DNA of 64,000 bases from Chlorops oryzae. Lineage: Eukaryota; Arthropoda; Insecta; Diptera; Chloropidae. Within the stretch, counting starts at the first letter, position 1. Each line of letters opens with the position of its first letter. Made by a program: the position numbers and the translations under genes. The notes beneath the pieces are model-generated. The model did not search any database. It saw only the letters and a list, made by a program, of their open reading frames with translations, and had not been told where the DNA came from. This document shows, piece after piece, positions 1-11,034 of the stretch. The DNA lies in assembly GCA_020466095.1 (NCBI GenBank), contig CM035806.1, forward strand, positions 161,547,879-161,611,878. Direction: 5' to 3'.

Positions 1-20
1 CAAAAGAAATAAACGCGAAT

Positions 21-67
21 GACCGACCAACCAACCGACCGACCAACCCACCGACCGACCGACCGAA
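21..67. repeat. (GACC/AACC)n tetranucleotide repeat
   Basis: Alternating GACC and AACC units over about 47 bp. A closely similar run occurs at 39171-39230. Confidence 0.8.
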
Positions 68-758
68 TAAATTGAGGAAAGGCTTAAGGAAAGCAATTTC
101 AATATTTTTTAAAAATTAAATTCAATTTCATGTCATAACCTAGATTTCAACACTTCCGCCTGAGAGCCGCAGCCAGACACTGCCGCGCACACATACATAC
201 ATACACACATAGCAGATGGATCCATGTGCAGAATTTCACATTTCCTTCATTTCATCCCAAAACTCAAGACGAGACTTTCAATTTCATTGAATTGGATTTC
301 ATTTCGTTCCACAAATCGCTTTGTTTCACAACCACCACACTTGGCACTTTGGGCAACAAAAAAAGCACAAAAAAAAAAAAAAAAAAAAAAAACATGGGGA
401 AAAAAAATTAAAAACATAGGCAATAAACCGAATGGAGTAAGAACAACCAGCGAACAGGATCTCGATTGATTGGATTGCAATGCAGTGGAACGAGTGGCCT
501 CAATTGAAAAGATAAACGGCTTGCCCGACACGTTCAGGTGAGTCTTTTCGCCGGAATTTTCCATCCGTATTATTATCCTACCAAAGTTATATAAAAATAA
601 AAAAAAAAATAGGAGAACAAAACCCTTCAGCCAAGGACTCATGAAAAGATGAAAAGATTATACCATAAATCGGAACAAAGAGCATAAGATGGGCTATTCT
701 CGAGCAGCAATAGAAATCAATTTGAGGGCCAATGAAAAGTCAATGCAATAAATTTAAA

Positions 759-863
759 GATAGACAGAGAGACGGACGGAAAGACGGATAGACCGATAGA
801 CTGATAGACTGATAGACTGATTGAACGATAGATGGATACAAATATAGATATATAGATATATTA
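759..863. repeat. Degenerate GATA-type tetranucleotide repeat
   Basis: Units of GATA, GACG and GACT, including three tandem copies of GATAGACT, ending in ATAGATATATAGATATA. Confidence 0.7.
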
Positions 864-1117
864 CACAGATACTTCGTTCAATCAGTCGCATCGATGGCAC
901 TTGGCCTAAATGAAATCGTAGCTTCAACTTTTTAACTGGAAGGGTAATGCAAAATCCAATCCATCAGAAGAACATGAATTCTTCAAGCGAACAAAATATG
1001 ATATGAACGCGAAAAGTTGTAGCAACAACATTGCAAAGTTCTGCTCCAGCAATATTCATCGCAACACCAAAAGACGCACACCGGAATGCTCTCGGTCTTG
1101 CCCCTTTCTCTGACGCA

Positions 1118-1137
1118 TCGTCGTCGTCGTCGTCGTC
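1118..1137. repeat. (TCG)n microsatellite
   Basis: Six to seven tandem TCG units; a (CAT)n-like run follows at 1229-1253. Confidence 0.8.
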
Positions 1138-3123
1138 ATTGTTGTCAGCGTTAACAACGTCATTCGTATTCGTATCATCTTCCCTTCCTTTTGCTTTCGT
1201 TTCCTCTTCTTTGCTTCTCTCTATTCCCATCATCATTACCATCATCATCATCACATTGAGTGAGAAGAGATCCTTGTAAAAAAAAAAACAAAATGCCTTC
1301 TTGCTGATTGTTTTGCCAGCCGCTGTGGGCGCCGATGAATGTTATATGGTGTGGTGCTGCGCGCTGCTCTGCGTTCATTGTTACCGGTGTTTGTTCCTCT
1401 GGTGTTTCATTGCCATGCGTTTTATAAAATTTTTCGTCAAACGTTCAAAACGGAAAAGAACGGCACACGAACGGAACGCTCGAAGGTGAGGCCAAGCAAC
1501 GCGATTCTTTCACTTCTAACGTTCTGGGAATGGCTTCAACGAAGAACGCAAATCGATTCGGCTAGGTTCCGTTGAATGTCGATGGCGGTGTCGGCGCGTT
1601 GCTGTTAAATGAGAACGTGGAAAATTCTTTCGCAAGGGTTCCTCTATCCTCACTATTCCCTTATGATTCAAACCCTTAAACTAACCCCGGCGTGAGCCTC
1701 TGGTTGCTGCTGGTTGTTCACGTTGCTGATGGTGTTAGAGAAGAGTTCGGGTAGGTTGTGTGTGGCACAAAACAAAAAAAGAACTAAAATACAAAAGCAA
1801 CAACAACAAAAGCGATATTAAAGTGTTGTTATGGAATTTTCATTAATATTTTATTGCCTTGTAGCTATTTTCGGGGACTCTATTCCATTGCGTGCTATCC
1901 GTTTCAGCAGGCAGACAACGCAGGTAACACCGGCTGACAAGCGCGCGAGCGAGCGAGCGAGCGAGCACGCCACCAAGAAGGCAATATAACGTTCTTTTCT
2001 TCTCTCATCGAGCGCACTGCGAATGAATATGTTAATGGAAGGCTCTATTTCAATTTTTTTTTTTTTTTTTGTGTTCATTGCCCACAAAATTATATATCAT
2101 ATAAGCACATACAAGCGCACGAATACTTCCATTAATGGTGGGAAAAATGAAAGGAATCGCTCGAGCTATTTGGGTCTTCATTAAAGGTGCGATGCTGTGT
2201 GATGCTTACTTGAATCGTAGTAGGCGGTTGAGTTTCGAGGTGGAGATGGCGTCCTTGCGGAAAATTCGCAAACACACGCACACATTCTCGCAAGAACGCA
2301 CTCACATGGGCGGCATGATGGATCTACCAAGACTATCGACCCCCAAATCGATTTCTTTCAAATATTACGACTCTTGTGTCTCGTATTGCAACATTTGCTT
2401 GACCTTTAATCTCAACCAAATCGAGCCTTAAATCGCTCAATAAACAAACCAAAAAACCAGTCAGAATGTGTGCCATATTTTTCCCAATTTTTTTTTTTTT
2501 TTTTTTTACATTTTTTATATTTTTTTTATTTTTTTTTCATCACATCATCGCAATCGCCTTGGCGTCTTCCTTCTGCCCATAAGTCGTGAAAATGCCCACC
2601 CATAAGGAGAACTAGACCAGCAACATCGGTTACCACCCCTTATCAACGTGGCTCGTCTTTGGGAGCTGGAGTTCGAATTGGAGCCGGTGCCGGTGCCAGT
2701 GCCCTTGCTGGATACGAGAACGTGCAGCAGTAACAAAGTGTGAAAATATTTTCCGTTCGAGTTCTTTTTTTTTTTTTTTTTTTTCTTGACTGGCAATCCG
2801 TTTTCTCGGATTGAGTTCCATTACTTGCACGTTCCAGGGGCACTAAGTCGTCGTCGCATGGCTTAAACGAACTCCCAGATACGAAAAATCAATATCATTT
2901 CTTCATAAATATTTAAGAGCGAAAACGTTATTTATATTTCATGCTCCGGAAAACTTTTGCACCAGCAACAACACTTGCCGGACGAGCACAGCACAGCAGG
3001 ACAGGACAGGACAGGGCAGGGTAAGGCAGGGTAGGGCAACACAAGCGAGCTGTATTTTTAATACACCTTAAGATATGTTTTTTCGGTGGGTGAGTGAGCG
3101 GATGAGAAAGAGTGCGAGAGAGC

Positions 3124-3414
3124 GAGAGGGAGGGAGAGGAGAGAGAGAGGGAGAGAGAGGAGGAGAGAGAGGAGAGGAGAGAGAGAGGGAGAGAGAGAGA
3201 GGGAGAGAGAGAGGGAGAGAGAGAGAGAGAGAGAGAGGGAGAGGAGGAGAGGAGAGAGAGAGGGAGAGAGAGAGAGGAGAGAGAGGAGAGAGGGAGAGAG
3301 AGAGGAGGAGAGAGAGAGAGAGAGGAGAGGGGAAGGAGAGAGGAGAAGAGGGAGAGAGAGGGAGAGAAGAGGGAGAGAGAGGGAGAGAGAGAGGAGAGAG
3401 AGAGAGGAGAGAGA

Positions 3415-3454
<40 letters not shown>

Positions 3455-3725
3455 GAGAGGGAGAGAGGGGAGGAGAGGAGAGAGAGGAGGAGAGAGAGAG
3501 AGGAGAGAGAGGGAGAGAGGAGAGGAGAGGGAGAGAGGAGAGAGAGGGAGAGAGAGAGAGAGAGGGAGAGGAGAGGAGGAGAGAGAGAGGGAGAGGAGAG
3601 GGAGAGAGAGGGAGGGAGAGAGAGGGAGAGAGAGGAGGAGAGGGAGGAGAGAGGAGAGGAGAGGAGAGAGGAGAGAGAGGGAGAGAGAGGGAGAGAGAGG
3701 AGAGAGAGAGGGAGAGAGGGAGAGA
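3124..3725. repeat. 602-nt uninterrupted homopurine tract (GAGAG/GGAGA)
   Basis: From 3124 to 3725 the plus strand contains only A and G. It is built from irregular GAGA, GGAGA and GGGAGA words, so it is not a perfect dinucleotide repeat. Flanking sequence extends the purine-rich block to roughly 3105-3752. Long open frames on both strands here encode only Arg/Glu/Gly or Ser/Leu/Pro and are artefacts. Such tracts can form intramolecular triplexes. Confidence 0.95.
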
Positions 3726-4212
3726 TAGAGGGAGTGGGAGAGAGAGAGAGAGATTAAGTGCAAGAGTTCTCCACCCATTACGGAGGCGGATTGCGGGCTT
3801 TCGGACTGTGGACTGTGGACTTTCCGACTGCGGTTCAGGACTACACGAAATAAGGCATATAAAGCACAGAAGGCGTCCTCAAGAAAGGACTCACTTACAG
3901 ACCATACACCTACTGAAAGGAAATACTAAAAACAAGGAAAGGAAAAACAAAATGATAAAAAAAAAAACAAGAACAAAAGGTGAAAGAAAAACATTGGCCA
4001 CAGAAACTTGCCTACTCTATTGCGTGAAACTTATAGACGCCTAATGGTCTAGTGGACTGTATGAAATGTATGCAGAACGCCGCGCCTGTTTACCCCCGGT
4101 CGCACTTTCACTGCCGCACATACACACACAAGCACACAAGTCCCATTGATGGAGTACACCTCACTCGAAAGTATGAACTCCATTCGGACTAAGTGTCCAT
4201 GCTGTGCCGTAC

Positions 4213-4249
4213 AGAGCCGCCGTCGCCGCCGTCGCCGCCGCCGCCGCTC
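4213..4249. repeat. (GCC/GTC)n trinucleotide repeat
   Basis: About twelve GCC/GTC units. Both strands give short homopolymeric open frames (Arg/Ser/Pro), not a gene. Confidence 0.8.
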
Positions 4250-4401
4250 CATAGCCGTGACATTCCGTGCCTCTTTTACGTGGCGACACGTGTCCACATC
4301 GTTATTCGCATCCTCGCGGAATTGTTGAGTAAACGCGCGTGCAAATTGCCAAGTTGTGCCAATTTCGAAAAATTTTCTCATATTTTTTGCACTTTCATCT
4401 C

Positions 4402-4428
4402 ATCGCAAAGCATCGCATCGCATCGCAT
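4402..4428. repeat. (CGCAT)n pentanucleotide repeat
   Basis: About four tandem CGCAT units. Confidence 0.75.
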
Positions 4429-4818
4429 CTCTCTTCCTGGATATAAATGTTTTCAAACGGTTCGCAAGCTAACTGCACCAGTGCTGCCAGAGTCACGAAA
4501 AAAAAATACAATACAAAAAAATATGAAGAAGTAATAAAAAAAAAAAATTCAAAAAATCCAAAAACAAAAAATCGCTCAAAATCACACGAGCTAACTGCAA
4601 AAACACTAGGTACTCGCAGCAACTGAGCTCTGCCATAAGAACTTTTCCAAGTGCCCTATGGGGAAGTGGATGGGGGAGTTAGAAGGATGGCAAGTTAAGA
4701 GTGTTGCATGGGGATCGAGAAGAGTGCCAGGAGAGGTGAAAAAAAAACTTTTTTTTACTTTCGAAATTCCAAAAATATGAACGCACGTTGGCATCACGCT
4801 GCTCACTTGCTCCTCTAC

Positions 4819-4820
<2 letters not shown>

Positions 4821-4851
<31 letters not shown>

Positions 4852-4889
4852 TCTTTCTCTCACTCTCAATCTTCTCTCTCTCCTTCTCG
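4821..4889. repeat. (CT)n microsatellite
   Basis: A CT dinucleotide run grading into CTCACTCT and TTCTCTCT. Confidence 0.85.
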
Positions 4890-5205
4890 CTTCTTGGTAT
4901 AAAGTTGCACTGTGCAAATGGCTGGATAGGTTGTTGGTTGCTCCTCCAGCACCACCACCCAACGACAACAATGCCACTGTGACGGCCCGCCGTCGCGCTC
5001 GCCGCCTCCACACTTCGCCGTTGTTTGCTGCTTTATTTCGCTGAAAGAAATTGCAGTTTTTCTTAGATTTTTCTAATGTTTTTCGGTTTACGTGACTGAA
5101 ATATTTCGCGCAAAAGTTTTCGAGTTTGACAAATTGTTAAAAAGTGTGCGTTTCCTTAATTTACTCAGAAACTGAAACAACCGAGGCAGTTGAGGCAACT
5201 GTGAC

Positions 5206-5262
5206 AGCAACGGCTACAACAACAACAACACCAACAACTACGGCGACGGCGACAACAACATC
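5206..5262. repeat. CAA/CGG-rich trinucleotide run
   Basis: ACAACA and CGGCGA trinucleotide units. It lies just upstream of the 21-codon sORF at 5269 and would encode Thr/Ala-rich sequence in one plus-strand frame that ends at 5272. Confidence 0.7.
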
Positions 5263-5268
5263 AGAAAC

Positions 5269-5334
5269 ATGAATAGTGCCAGCGGAGGGAGCACCATATT
5301 AAGTGACTCGAAGGAGCGCAGAAAGCAATCGTAG
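5269..5334 (+). other. Candidate 21-codon sORF (or chance frame)
   Basis: An ATG after AGAAAC is followed by 20 codons starting MNSASGGSTILSDSKERR and a TAG stop. Composition is hydrophilic and looks coding-like, but no family is recognised. About 180 nt downstream lies an excellent splice acceptor. No strong donor joins the two in frame; joining at GTAGTC (5331) runs into a stop. It may be an upstream ORF in a 5' UTR of an antisense transcript, or chance. Confidence 0.2.
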
Positions 5335-5484
5335 TCAGTCAAGTGCTGTGACTGACTTTTAAGGATTGTTTGCTTTGCTTCACATTTCGTTTTGTCTTCT
5401 TTTGCCTTTTTGCCTCATCTTCTTCTTCCTTCCTTTCTTTTTTATTATTTTTTTTAATATAATTTTTTTTTTTTTTTTAAATAT

Positions 5485-5629
5485 TTTTTTTTATTATTCT
5501 TTGCTTTTCAGAAAGTTTTCCTAAACGTCGTAGGCGACCCGGGCAACCAGGCAGGCGACCACCCGACCATCACCGACACACAAAATCCAACTTTGACGAA
5601 AAATTCATGCCCAACTCACCTCATAACGG
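5485..5629 (+). other. Candidate plus-strand splice acceptor and exon
   Basis: A long T-rich tract ends in GCTTTTCAG at 5503-5511, a textbook 3' splice site. From 5512 two frames are open. Frame +3 (from 5514) reads Arg/Pro-rich sequence (FPKRRRRPGQPGRRPP...) through an in-frame Met at 5607 to a possible donor (ACG then GTGGGA at 5629). GC content rises abruptly relative to the preceding AT-rich sequence. No known family recognised. It would be antisense to Ten-m. Confidence 0.25.
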
Positions 5630-5957
5630 TGGGAACGAACGAAAGGAATGATATCTTTCAGTCTGTCTGTCTGTTATTCTTTATGTCTTCATGAACTTGG
5701 ACTAAGGATTATGATTTCAAGTTGTGTTTACATACCTGAAAAGAGAAACAAAAGAAACCATGATTAGTTAAGGTCTTCAAAAAAAAAAAAGGAATAAAGG
5801 ATAAATCTTAAGAAAAGAAAAATTAAGGCAAAGCTCGCACACACATTTAAACATGTTAAAGACCTACATACATATATTAGAATGGTGCGACCCCATTTAT
5901 CCTTCAAGTTGCTATGAGAGAGGCTTTTGTTTTTGTTACGCTTATCGCTCAACAAAA

Positions 5958-6194
5958 CAGTGTGGTCTCGACTTGCGGACACTTCTCTTTAACGGAAAAT
6001 TTTTGGGAATGCTCTAGTGTTCCTGCTTCGCAGATGTTTCCCCTCTTAAAAGGGCATACTTTTCGGTCCTGTAGGTGTCCGGTTATGACAGAGTACCCTG
6101 TACTTTCCTGTAGGTCTTGTAGGTGTCCGTTTATGAAAAAGTACACTATTATCTTCGCTCCTATAGCTGTCCGCTTTCGAATGAGTACACACTC
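5958..6194. mobile_element. pogo/Tigger-like non-autonomous element, copy 1
   Basis: It starts CAGTGTGGTCTCG...GCGGACAC and ends with imperfect inverted sequence GTCCGCTTTCG...GAGTACACACTC. Internally it holds tandem copies of a GTAGGTGTCCG...GAGTAC unit. The same words (GCGGACACTTCTCTT, GAGTACAC) recur at 20661-21244 and 30381-30529. Termini beginning CAGT with internal repeats of the terminal motif fit the pogo/Tigger branch of Tc1/mariner. Ends are degraded and no clean TA duplication is seen here. Confidence 0.6.
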
Positions 6195-6806
6195 TTACTT
6201 AAGGTGCTAAAATGTGAAATGGTAAAGAACTTCTCCTTGATCTTGTTTGTACTAAGTCTAATTCAATGATTTTACTCATCATAAGTAATACTAATAGAGC
6301 TGCTGATTTTTTCCCACCGAGATGAAAAAAAAAAAAAAATTATCACCGGTGGCATGGCATTAGAGTTCCGAGAACTCTTTCATAGTTGAAATTACATTTC
6401 TACACAAGCTGTTCATACAATCTGCTCATCAGTGAAATCGTCACCATAAGAGAATATTTTGTGACTATTTCTGAGACTTGGTCATGGCTTTAGGTAACGA
6501 AACTATGGCGAAAACTAGACTCAATGGAGCTACAATATATAAACCTTAAGATTCAGCGATCTCATATTAAGGATAATGAGACCAACTGATCTCAAACTTT
6601 TCTTTCTGACCTTAGGGTCTAATTTTGCCTATTATATTTTTTTGTTGGGGTCGAATTTGATGTCTTTACCATCGTTCCATCGGCTCTATATGTAGACGTA
6701 ATCGCAAAAAGCATCTTTGTGCGGGGCTTTAGAGCCCATTTTTTAGGGTTATGACTGAATCTGGGTCCTATATGGGCCTCGGATTCAGTGACACCGAAAT
6801 CATATA

Positions 6807-6961
6807 CAGAAACTCTCTATGATGACTTTTTCTCTATAGCGATTTTCTATCAAGGCTTTTTGGCAACATTTTACGTGCCTTTTTTTCTCCTAATAACGAA
6901 TTTTCTCTGCAACGAATATTTTTTCCGGTCGCTTGAAATTCGTTATAAAGAGTTTCGACTG
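6807..6961. mobile_element. Second pogo/Tigger-like short element
   Basis: The left end CAGAAACTCTCTAT and the right end, read inverted as CAGTCGAAACTCTTTATAACG, share the core AAACTCT-TAT. ACGAAT words are repeated internally. The CAGT/AACTCT/TATAACGAA pattern is typical of Tigger-type termini. It is too decayed for a target duplication, so this is tentative. Confidence 0.4.
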
Positions 6962-8129
6962 CAGTAAGCATAGTTAGACCCCCGGATGTGACATTTTTTT
7001 TTTTGGGGGGCTGTGTAATCATTGCCATCCTACTGTACAATTAATTGATAAACTGATGACTTTGTCATGCATTAGAATATTTTCTACTGGATTTTGTATC
7101 TAGAGCACCAGAATAAAGTGTCGCATTAAAAAAAAAAAAAAAGTATTTTTTTATCGCTTAACGGAAACGCATATCTCATGCGCTGTAATTTTTTATAAAA
7201 TACAAGCATTCGTATGTATGTATGTACATACATAGGTGGGGCGGAAAGAGCCGAAGTCAGCCAGTAGCAGCAGCAGGAGCAGAAAACGATCATAATTCAA
7301 AAGTGCAACAACAACAGCCAAAACGAAAACTAAAATGGGAAAAAAACATTGCACTTTGGAATTTACGAATTTTGGGGTTTTGTGGGGCTCATGGGTTGCC
7401 GCCAAGTAAGCCCGAAATGGTGAAATGCCTGCTTCCGATATCGAAAAGCTCCAAAACATCATCATCGTCATCGGATGGAGGCTCTTGAAGAATTCCTCCA
7501 ATGCTGCAGTATTTTCTCATTTATTTTCGCCGTCGTTTTATGTTTTGTGCGCTCCAGAGGAATGTGGGTCAGCTCAATAGGTATCCCTTTCCATCGCCTC
7601 GCCAATGGTGCTATGCGAGAATAGAATGATTGCGTTACGCTGGCCCGTTGGCTGGTTGGCTAGTTGGCTCGATAGCTAAATGTTCGTTGGGTTGTCTGTG
7701 TCCGTTTTCTTAAAAGCTCCAATTGCCACATACTGATCAGGAAATGGATTGCCTTCCTGCACATGTGTATGTGTTCGTGTGTCTTTGTGTGAGTGTGTGT
7801 TTTGGGGTCAGTTGGATTCGGTGTGAAGCAGTCATGATTAATTGCCATTTTGCGGCCGACTGACTGGACTGCCTAGACTGACCGACTGTACCACTAACAA
7901 ATGGACAAAGAAACAAACTGACGAATAAAGGAAGGGAAAATTTAAGGATGAACATATGGATGGATGGATGGTTTGGACGAGAGACCGATCAACTGAGCAA
8001 ACGGATGTGCAAAAAATAAAAAACCCAATGGAAAATTGTAAAATAGCAACACTCATTTGACATAAATTGAAAGGAAAAAAAAAAAAAAACTGTAGCTTTA
8101 GCTACGGCAACAGCTTTCTTACATCAATC

Positions 8130-8370
8130 AAAGCGGGAGAGAGAAGAGGAATTTAGAAGAAGAAAATGGGACAAAGAGGGGAGAAGAGGGAGAAGAGCGA
8201 TTGGGCAAGAGGGGCACAGAAAGAGAGGGAGAGAGAAAGGGAGAGATGAAGAGAGAGAGAAGAGAGAGAGAGAGAAGAGAGAGATGAAGAGAGAGAGAGA
8301 TGAAGAGAGAGAGAGATGAGAGAGAGAGAGAGATGAAGAGAGAGAGAGAGATGAAGAGAGAGAGAGATGA

Positions 8371-8416
<46 letters not shown>

Positions 8417-8717
8417 AGAGATGAGAGAGAGATGAGAGAGAGAGAGAGAGATGAAGAGAGAGAGAGAGAGATGAGAGAGAGAGAGATGAGAGAGAGAGAT
8501 GAAGAGAGAGAGAGAGATGAGAGAGAGAGAGATGAAGAGAGAGAGAGATAGAAGAGAGAGAGAGATGAAGAGAGAGAGATGAAGAGAGAGAGAGATGAGA
8601 GAGAGAGAGATGAAGAGAAGAGAGAGAAGAGATGAAGAGAGAGAGATGAGAGAGAGAGATGAAGAGAGAGAGAGATGAAGAGAGAGAGAGATGAAGAGAG
8701 AGATAGAGATGAAGAGA

Positions 8718-8771
<54 letters not shown>

Positions 8772-9066
8772 AGAGAGAATAAGAGAGAATAAGAGAGAGT
8801 AAGAGAGAGTAAGAGAGAGTATGAGAGAGTAAGAGAGAGTAAGAGAGAGTAAGAGAGAGTAAGAGAGAGAGTAAGAGAGAGTAAAGTAAGAGAGAAAGTA
8901 AGAGAGAAAGTAAGAGAGAATGTAAGAAAGTAAGAGAAGAAAAAGATAGAAAGAAATAAGAGAGAGAGACCAAGATAGAGCAAGAGAGAGAACAAGAGAG
9001 AACAAGAGAGAGCAAGACATAGGAAGAAAGAGGAAGAGGACGCAAAAAAGAGCAAGAGAGCGGGAG
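8130..9066. repeat. Compound GA-rich satellite-like array (~0.9 kb)
   Basis: A purine-dominated block with internal zones: irregular GGGAGA (8130-8245), GATGAAGAGAGAGA units (8245-8725), pure GA (8725-8768), GAGAGTAA units (8769-8880), GTAAGAGAGAAA units (8880-8940) and CAAGAGAGAG units (8967-9020). Open frames of up to 366 codons on the minus strand encode only Ser/Leu and are repeat artefacts. Confidence 0.95.
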
Positions 9067-10084
9067 ATAAAGTGTCATTGCCTTAGTCACTAAGTAAGTA
9101 AGTACTTGTTTGAGGAGTTCAGGCGCTGCAACAGCGAAGAGTTTTATCTTATTCTTCAAGTGTCTCAAGAATTTTGAACGAAAATTTTTTGATTGGAACA
9201 TTTGAATCTTAATTTCTGAGAGACCCACATGAGTATCTTCTCCATTAGAGGAAGATATGTAAGTATACGAATTTCCTTTTATCTAGAACATAAAAAAAAT
9301 CACTCTACTCTACGCACTCTTTGTTGGTGACCTATTCTCCTTTATCGTTCCAAGGTTCAAAAAACTTTTCTTATTGCTACGCGTAATGGAAGGCAGGCAG
9401 CTCATGCCCGACTACAAAACGCAATTAACACCGAAATTAAAAATTCATTAATTTTTCGTGCACACAAAGCTAACGCACATTCTATCACAGTCTATCTCGC
9501 TCACTCGCTCACTCGCTCGCCCGCTCGCTCGCTATCTGGCTGATCCCGGGACAAACGGCAAGGCATTTAGACCGAAAGAGCTGCACCGACAACGTCAGCG
9601 ACAACGACAGCAGATAAATCATGGAATTTGAAGCCAAACTTTTCATTTGCCATCTTTGCTCGTTTTATTCTATTCTTTGTTGTTTATGCTCTTTCCCTTT
9701 TTTCTGTTTTTTTTTTTTTTGGGTTTTTTTTTGTTGGATTTATAGTTTTTACTTAAAGTAACGATACCATGAAAAATCATTCTCAGAACGCTGGAAAATA
9801 TTTCAATAAAATCGTTCTGGCGAAGAACTCAAGTGCACAAACAGGAATAGAAATAAATGAGGAAAAAGTCAAGAACAATTTTCAATCGCAGTCGAATCCA
9901 GTCGAGTCGAGTCAAGTCGAAACCGAGTCATCGAGTTGGATTGAATAGCGCGGGAGGTCGGGGGTCGGTCAGTTAAATGAGATGAGTTTTTTTTTTCAGA
10001 ACAATTTTTTTTGTCTTTTGTTTGAAGAGAAAAGGAAGAAGGCCAAACACAAAGAAGAAGAAAGCGACCAGCCGACAGACATTA
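9067..10084. other. Ten-m intron, gene-free
   Basis: Nothing recognisable as coding. It includes a (CTCGCTCA)n run at 9492-9536, poly(T) at 9709-9731 and a GTCGA run at 9900-9935. Confidence 0.7.
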
Positions 10085-10683
10085 CCCAGCGGGAAATGTC
10101 CCCCTGACATCATCGATCAAGTCAGGGTGACTTTGGAGCTGGAACGCATGCGATTTCGTAGGACATTTTGTATGAAATTTTTACAAGAGTTGGACAGTGA
10201 GTTCATCGGTGACTTGTCATCGTGTGATTAGAAAATGTAACTGGTGACTTCTAGCATGACATGTCATGCTAGGTGATGCGATGGCGAAAAATATTTTTGA
10301 GAGCAGCCAATTTTCTTATCTCTATAAATGTCAACTTATAGAAACCAAAAAAAAAAAACTCTTTTCTTTGTCTTCTCTTTGAATATTTCACAAACTTTTA
10401 GAAGTCTATGTATTTTTAACAATTATTGTTCGCCTCAGCCAAGGCTCGAACCCTCGATCTTCGGATTCTGAGTCGAACACTCACCCACTACGCTACTTCA
10501 AAGCTATAACCAACTGACGCTAAAACCTTATTTAGATTTCAGTAACCAATGAGATTCAAGCACATGAACAGCACCCGTCTACGATGAGATGTCCGCCAAG
10601 GTGTCATGCATGATACTGTCACCTTTATGTCATCGATCACGTCACTGGTGACTTTGTCATGCAGGAGATAATTTCCCGCTGGG
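10085..10683. mobile_element. CCCAGCGGG MITE, copy A1, with tRNA-like core
   Basis: A 599-bp element with perfect 13-bp inverted termini CCCAGCGGGAAAT and a TA target duplication (10083-10084, 10684-10685). Near both ends, words of the form GTCATCGAT and TGACA-TGTCATG repeat in inverted orientation. The centre holds a minus-strand tRNA-like segment. A second copy lies at 51658-52204. There is no transposase; the 69-codon plus-strand frame over its left end is random. The superfamily is uncertain. Confidence 0.85.
10432..10503 (-). other. tRNA-like core of MITE A1
   Basis: The minus strand reads an A-box-like TAGCGTAGTGGG and a B-box-like GGTTCGAGCC at tRNA-like spacing (about 44 nt), with CTCAGAA where an anticodon loop would sit. 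Stems are imperfect, so it is not a functional tRNA gene. It is nearly the same as the core of copy A2. Confidence 0.7.
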
Positions 10684-10903
10684 TATTTTTTTTAGCTTCA
10701 TACATTCACACACAGAAACACACACACCGCGCACACAAACATACATACACGAACACATATATATGTATAGGGCAAATGTTTTCGAGCCGAAAATGTGCGC
10801 TCATCAAATGAAAACATTAGCGCTTTCCATCATCTGAAATTGAAGTCCAGAGCATGTTGAGCGTTAAATCGGACCTCTAAGCCTTCGATACGATACATCA
10901 TTA

Positions 10904-11034
10904 ACAATAACACCAGCAACAGCTACAACAGCAACAACAAACACAGCACTTCAACGAACAACAAGCGCATCCAACAAACAAAAGGGCAAGTGCAGCACCA
11001 GCACCATCAGCAGCAGCACCATCAGCAGCAGCAT
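10904..11034. repeat. CAA/CAG trinucleotide region
   Basis: Interspersed CAACAG, CAGCAC and CATCAG units. Typical of fly introns; no open frame of note. Confidence 0.7.

Larger units (their letters stand above)
1..3108. other. Ten-m intron, gene-free
   Basis: Intronic with respect to the minus-strand Ten-m exon at 27 kb. No coding signal beyond short random frames. It holds poly(A) or poly(T) runs near 360-395, 2055-2070, 2489-2507 and 2765-2784, a GAGC run at 1942-1967, and an ACAGG run at 2998-3035. Tetranucleotide and trinucleotide runs are listed separately. Confidence 0.7.
3753..8129. other. Ten-m intron, mostly gene-free, with small transposons and candidate plus-strand exons
   Basis: No conserved coding sequence. 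Listed separately are two pogo/Tigger-like fragments (5958-6194, 6807-6961) and a plus-strand sORF and acceptor at 5.3-5.6 kb. Other content includes TATAAA at 4899-4904, poly(T) around 5440-5495, poly(A) at 5779-5790, 6325-6340 and 7129-7143, a TATGTATGTACATACATA palindrome at 7213-7230 and a GGAT run at 7958-7972. Confidence 0.6.

Noticed and set aside
3068..4044. Open frames of 217-310 codons over the purine tract
   Set aside because: Composition is only Arg/Glu/Gly or Ser/Leu/Pro, dictated by the repeat; absence of pyrimidines on one strand removes stop codons.
4897..4906. TATA box (TATAAA) of a plus-strand gene
   Set aside because: No initiator or coding exon at suitable distance; a single AT-rich hexamer is expected by chance.
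8124..9228. Minus-strand open frames of 298-366 codons
   Set aside because: Ser/Leu-only products of the GA/CT array in all three frames at once, so not a gene.
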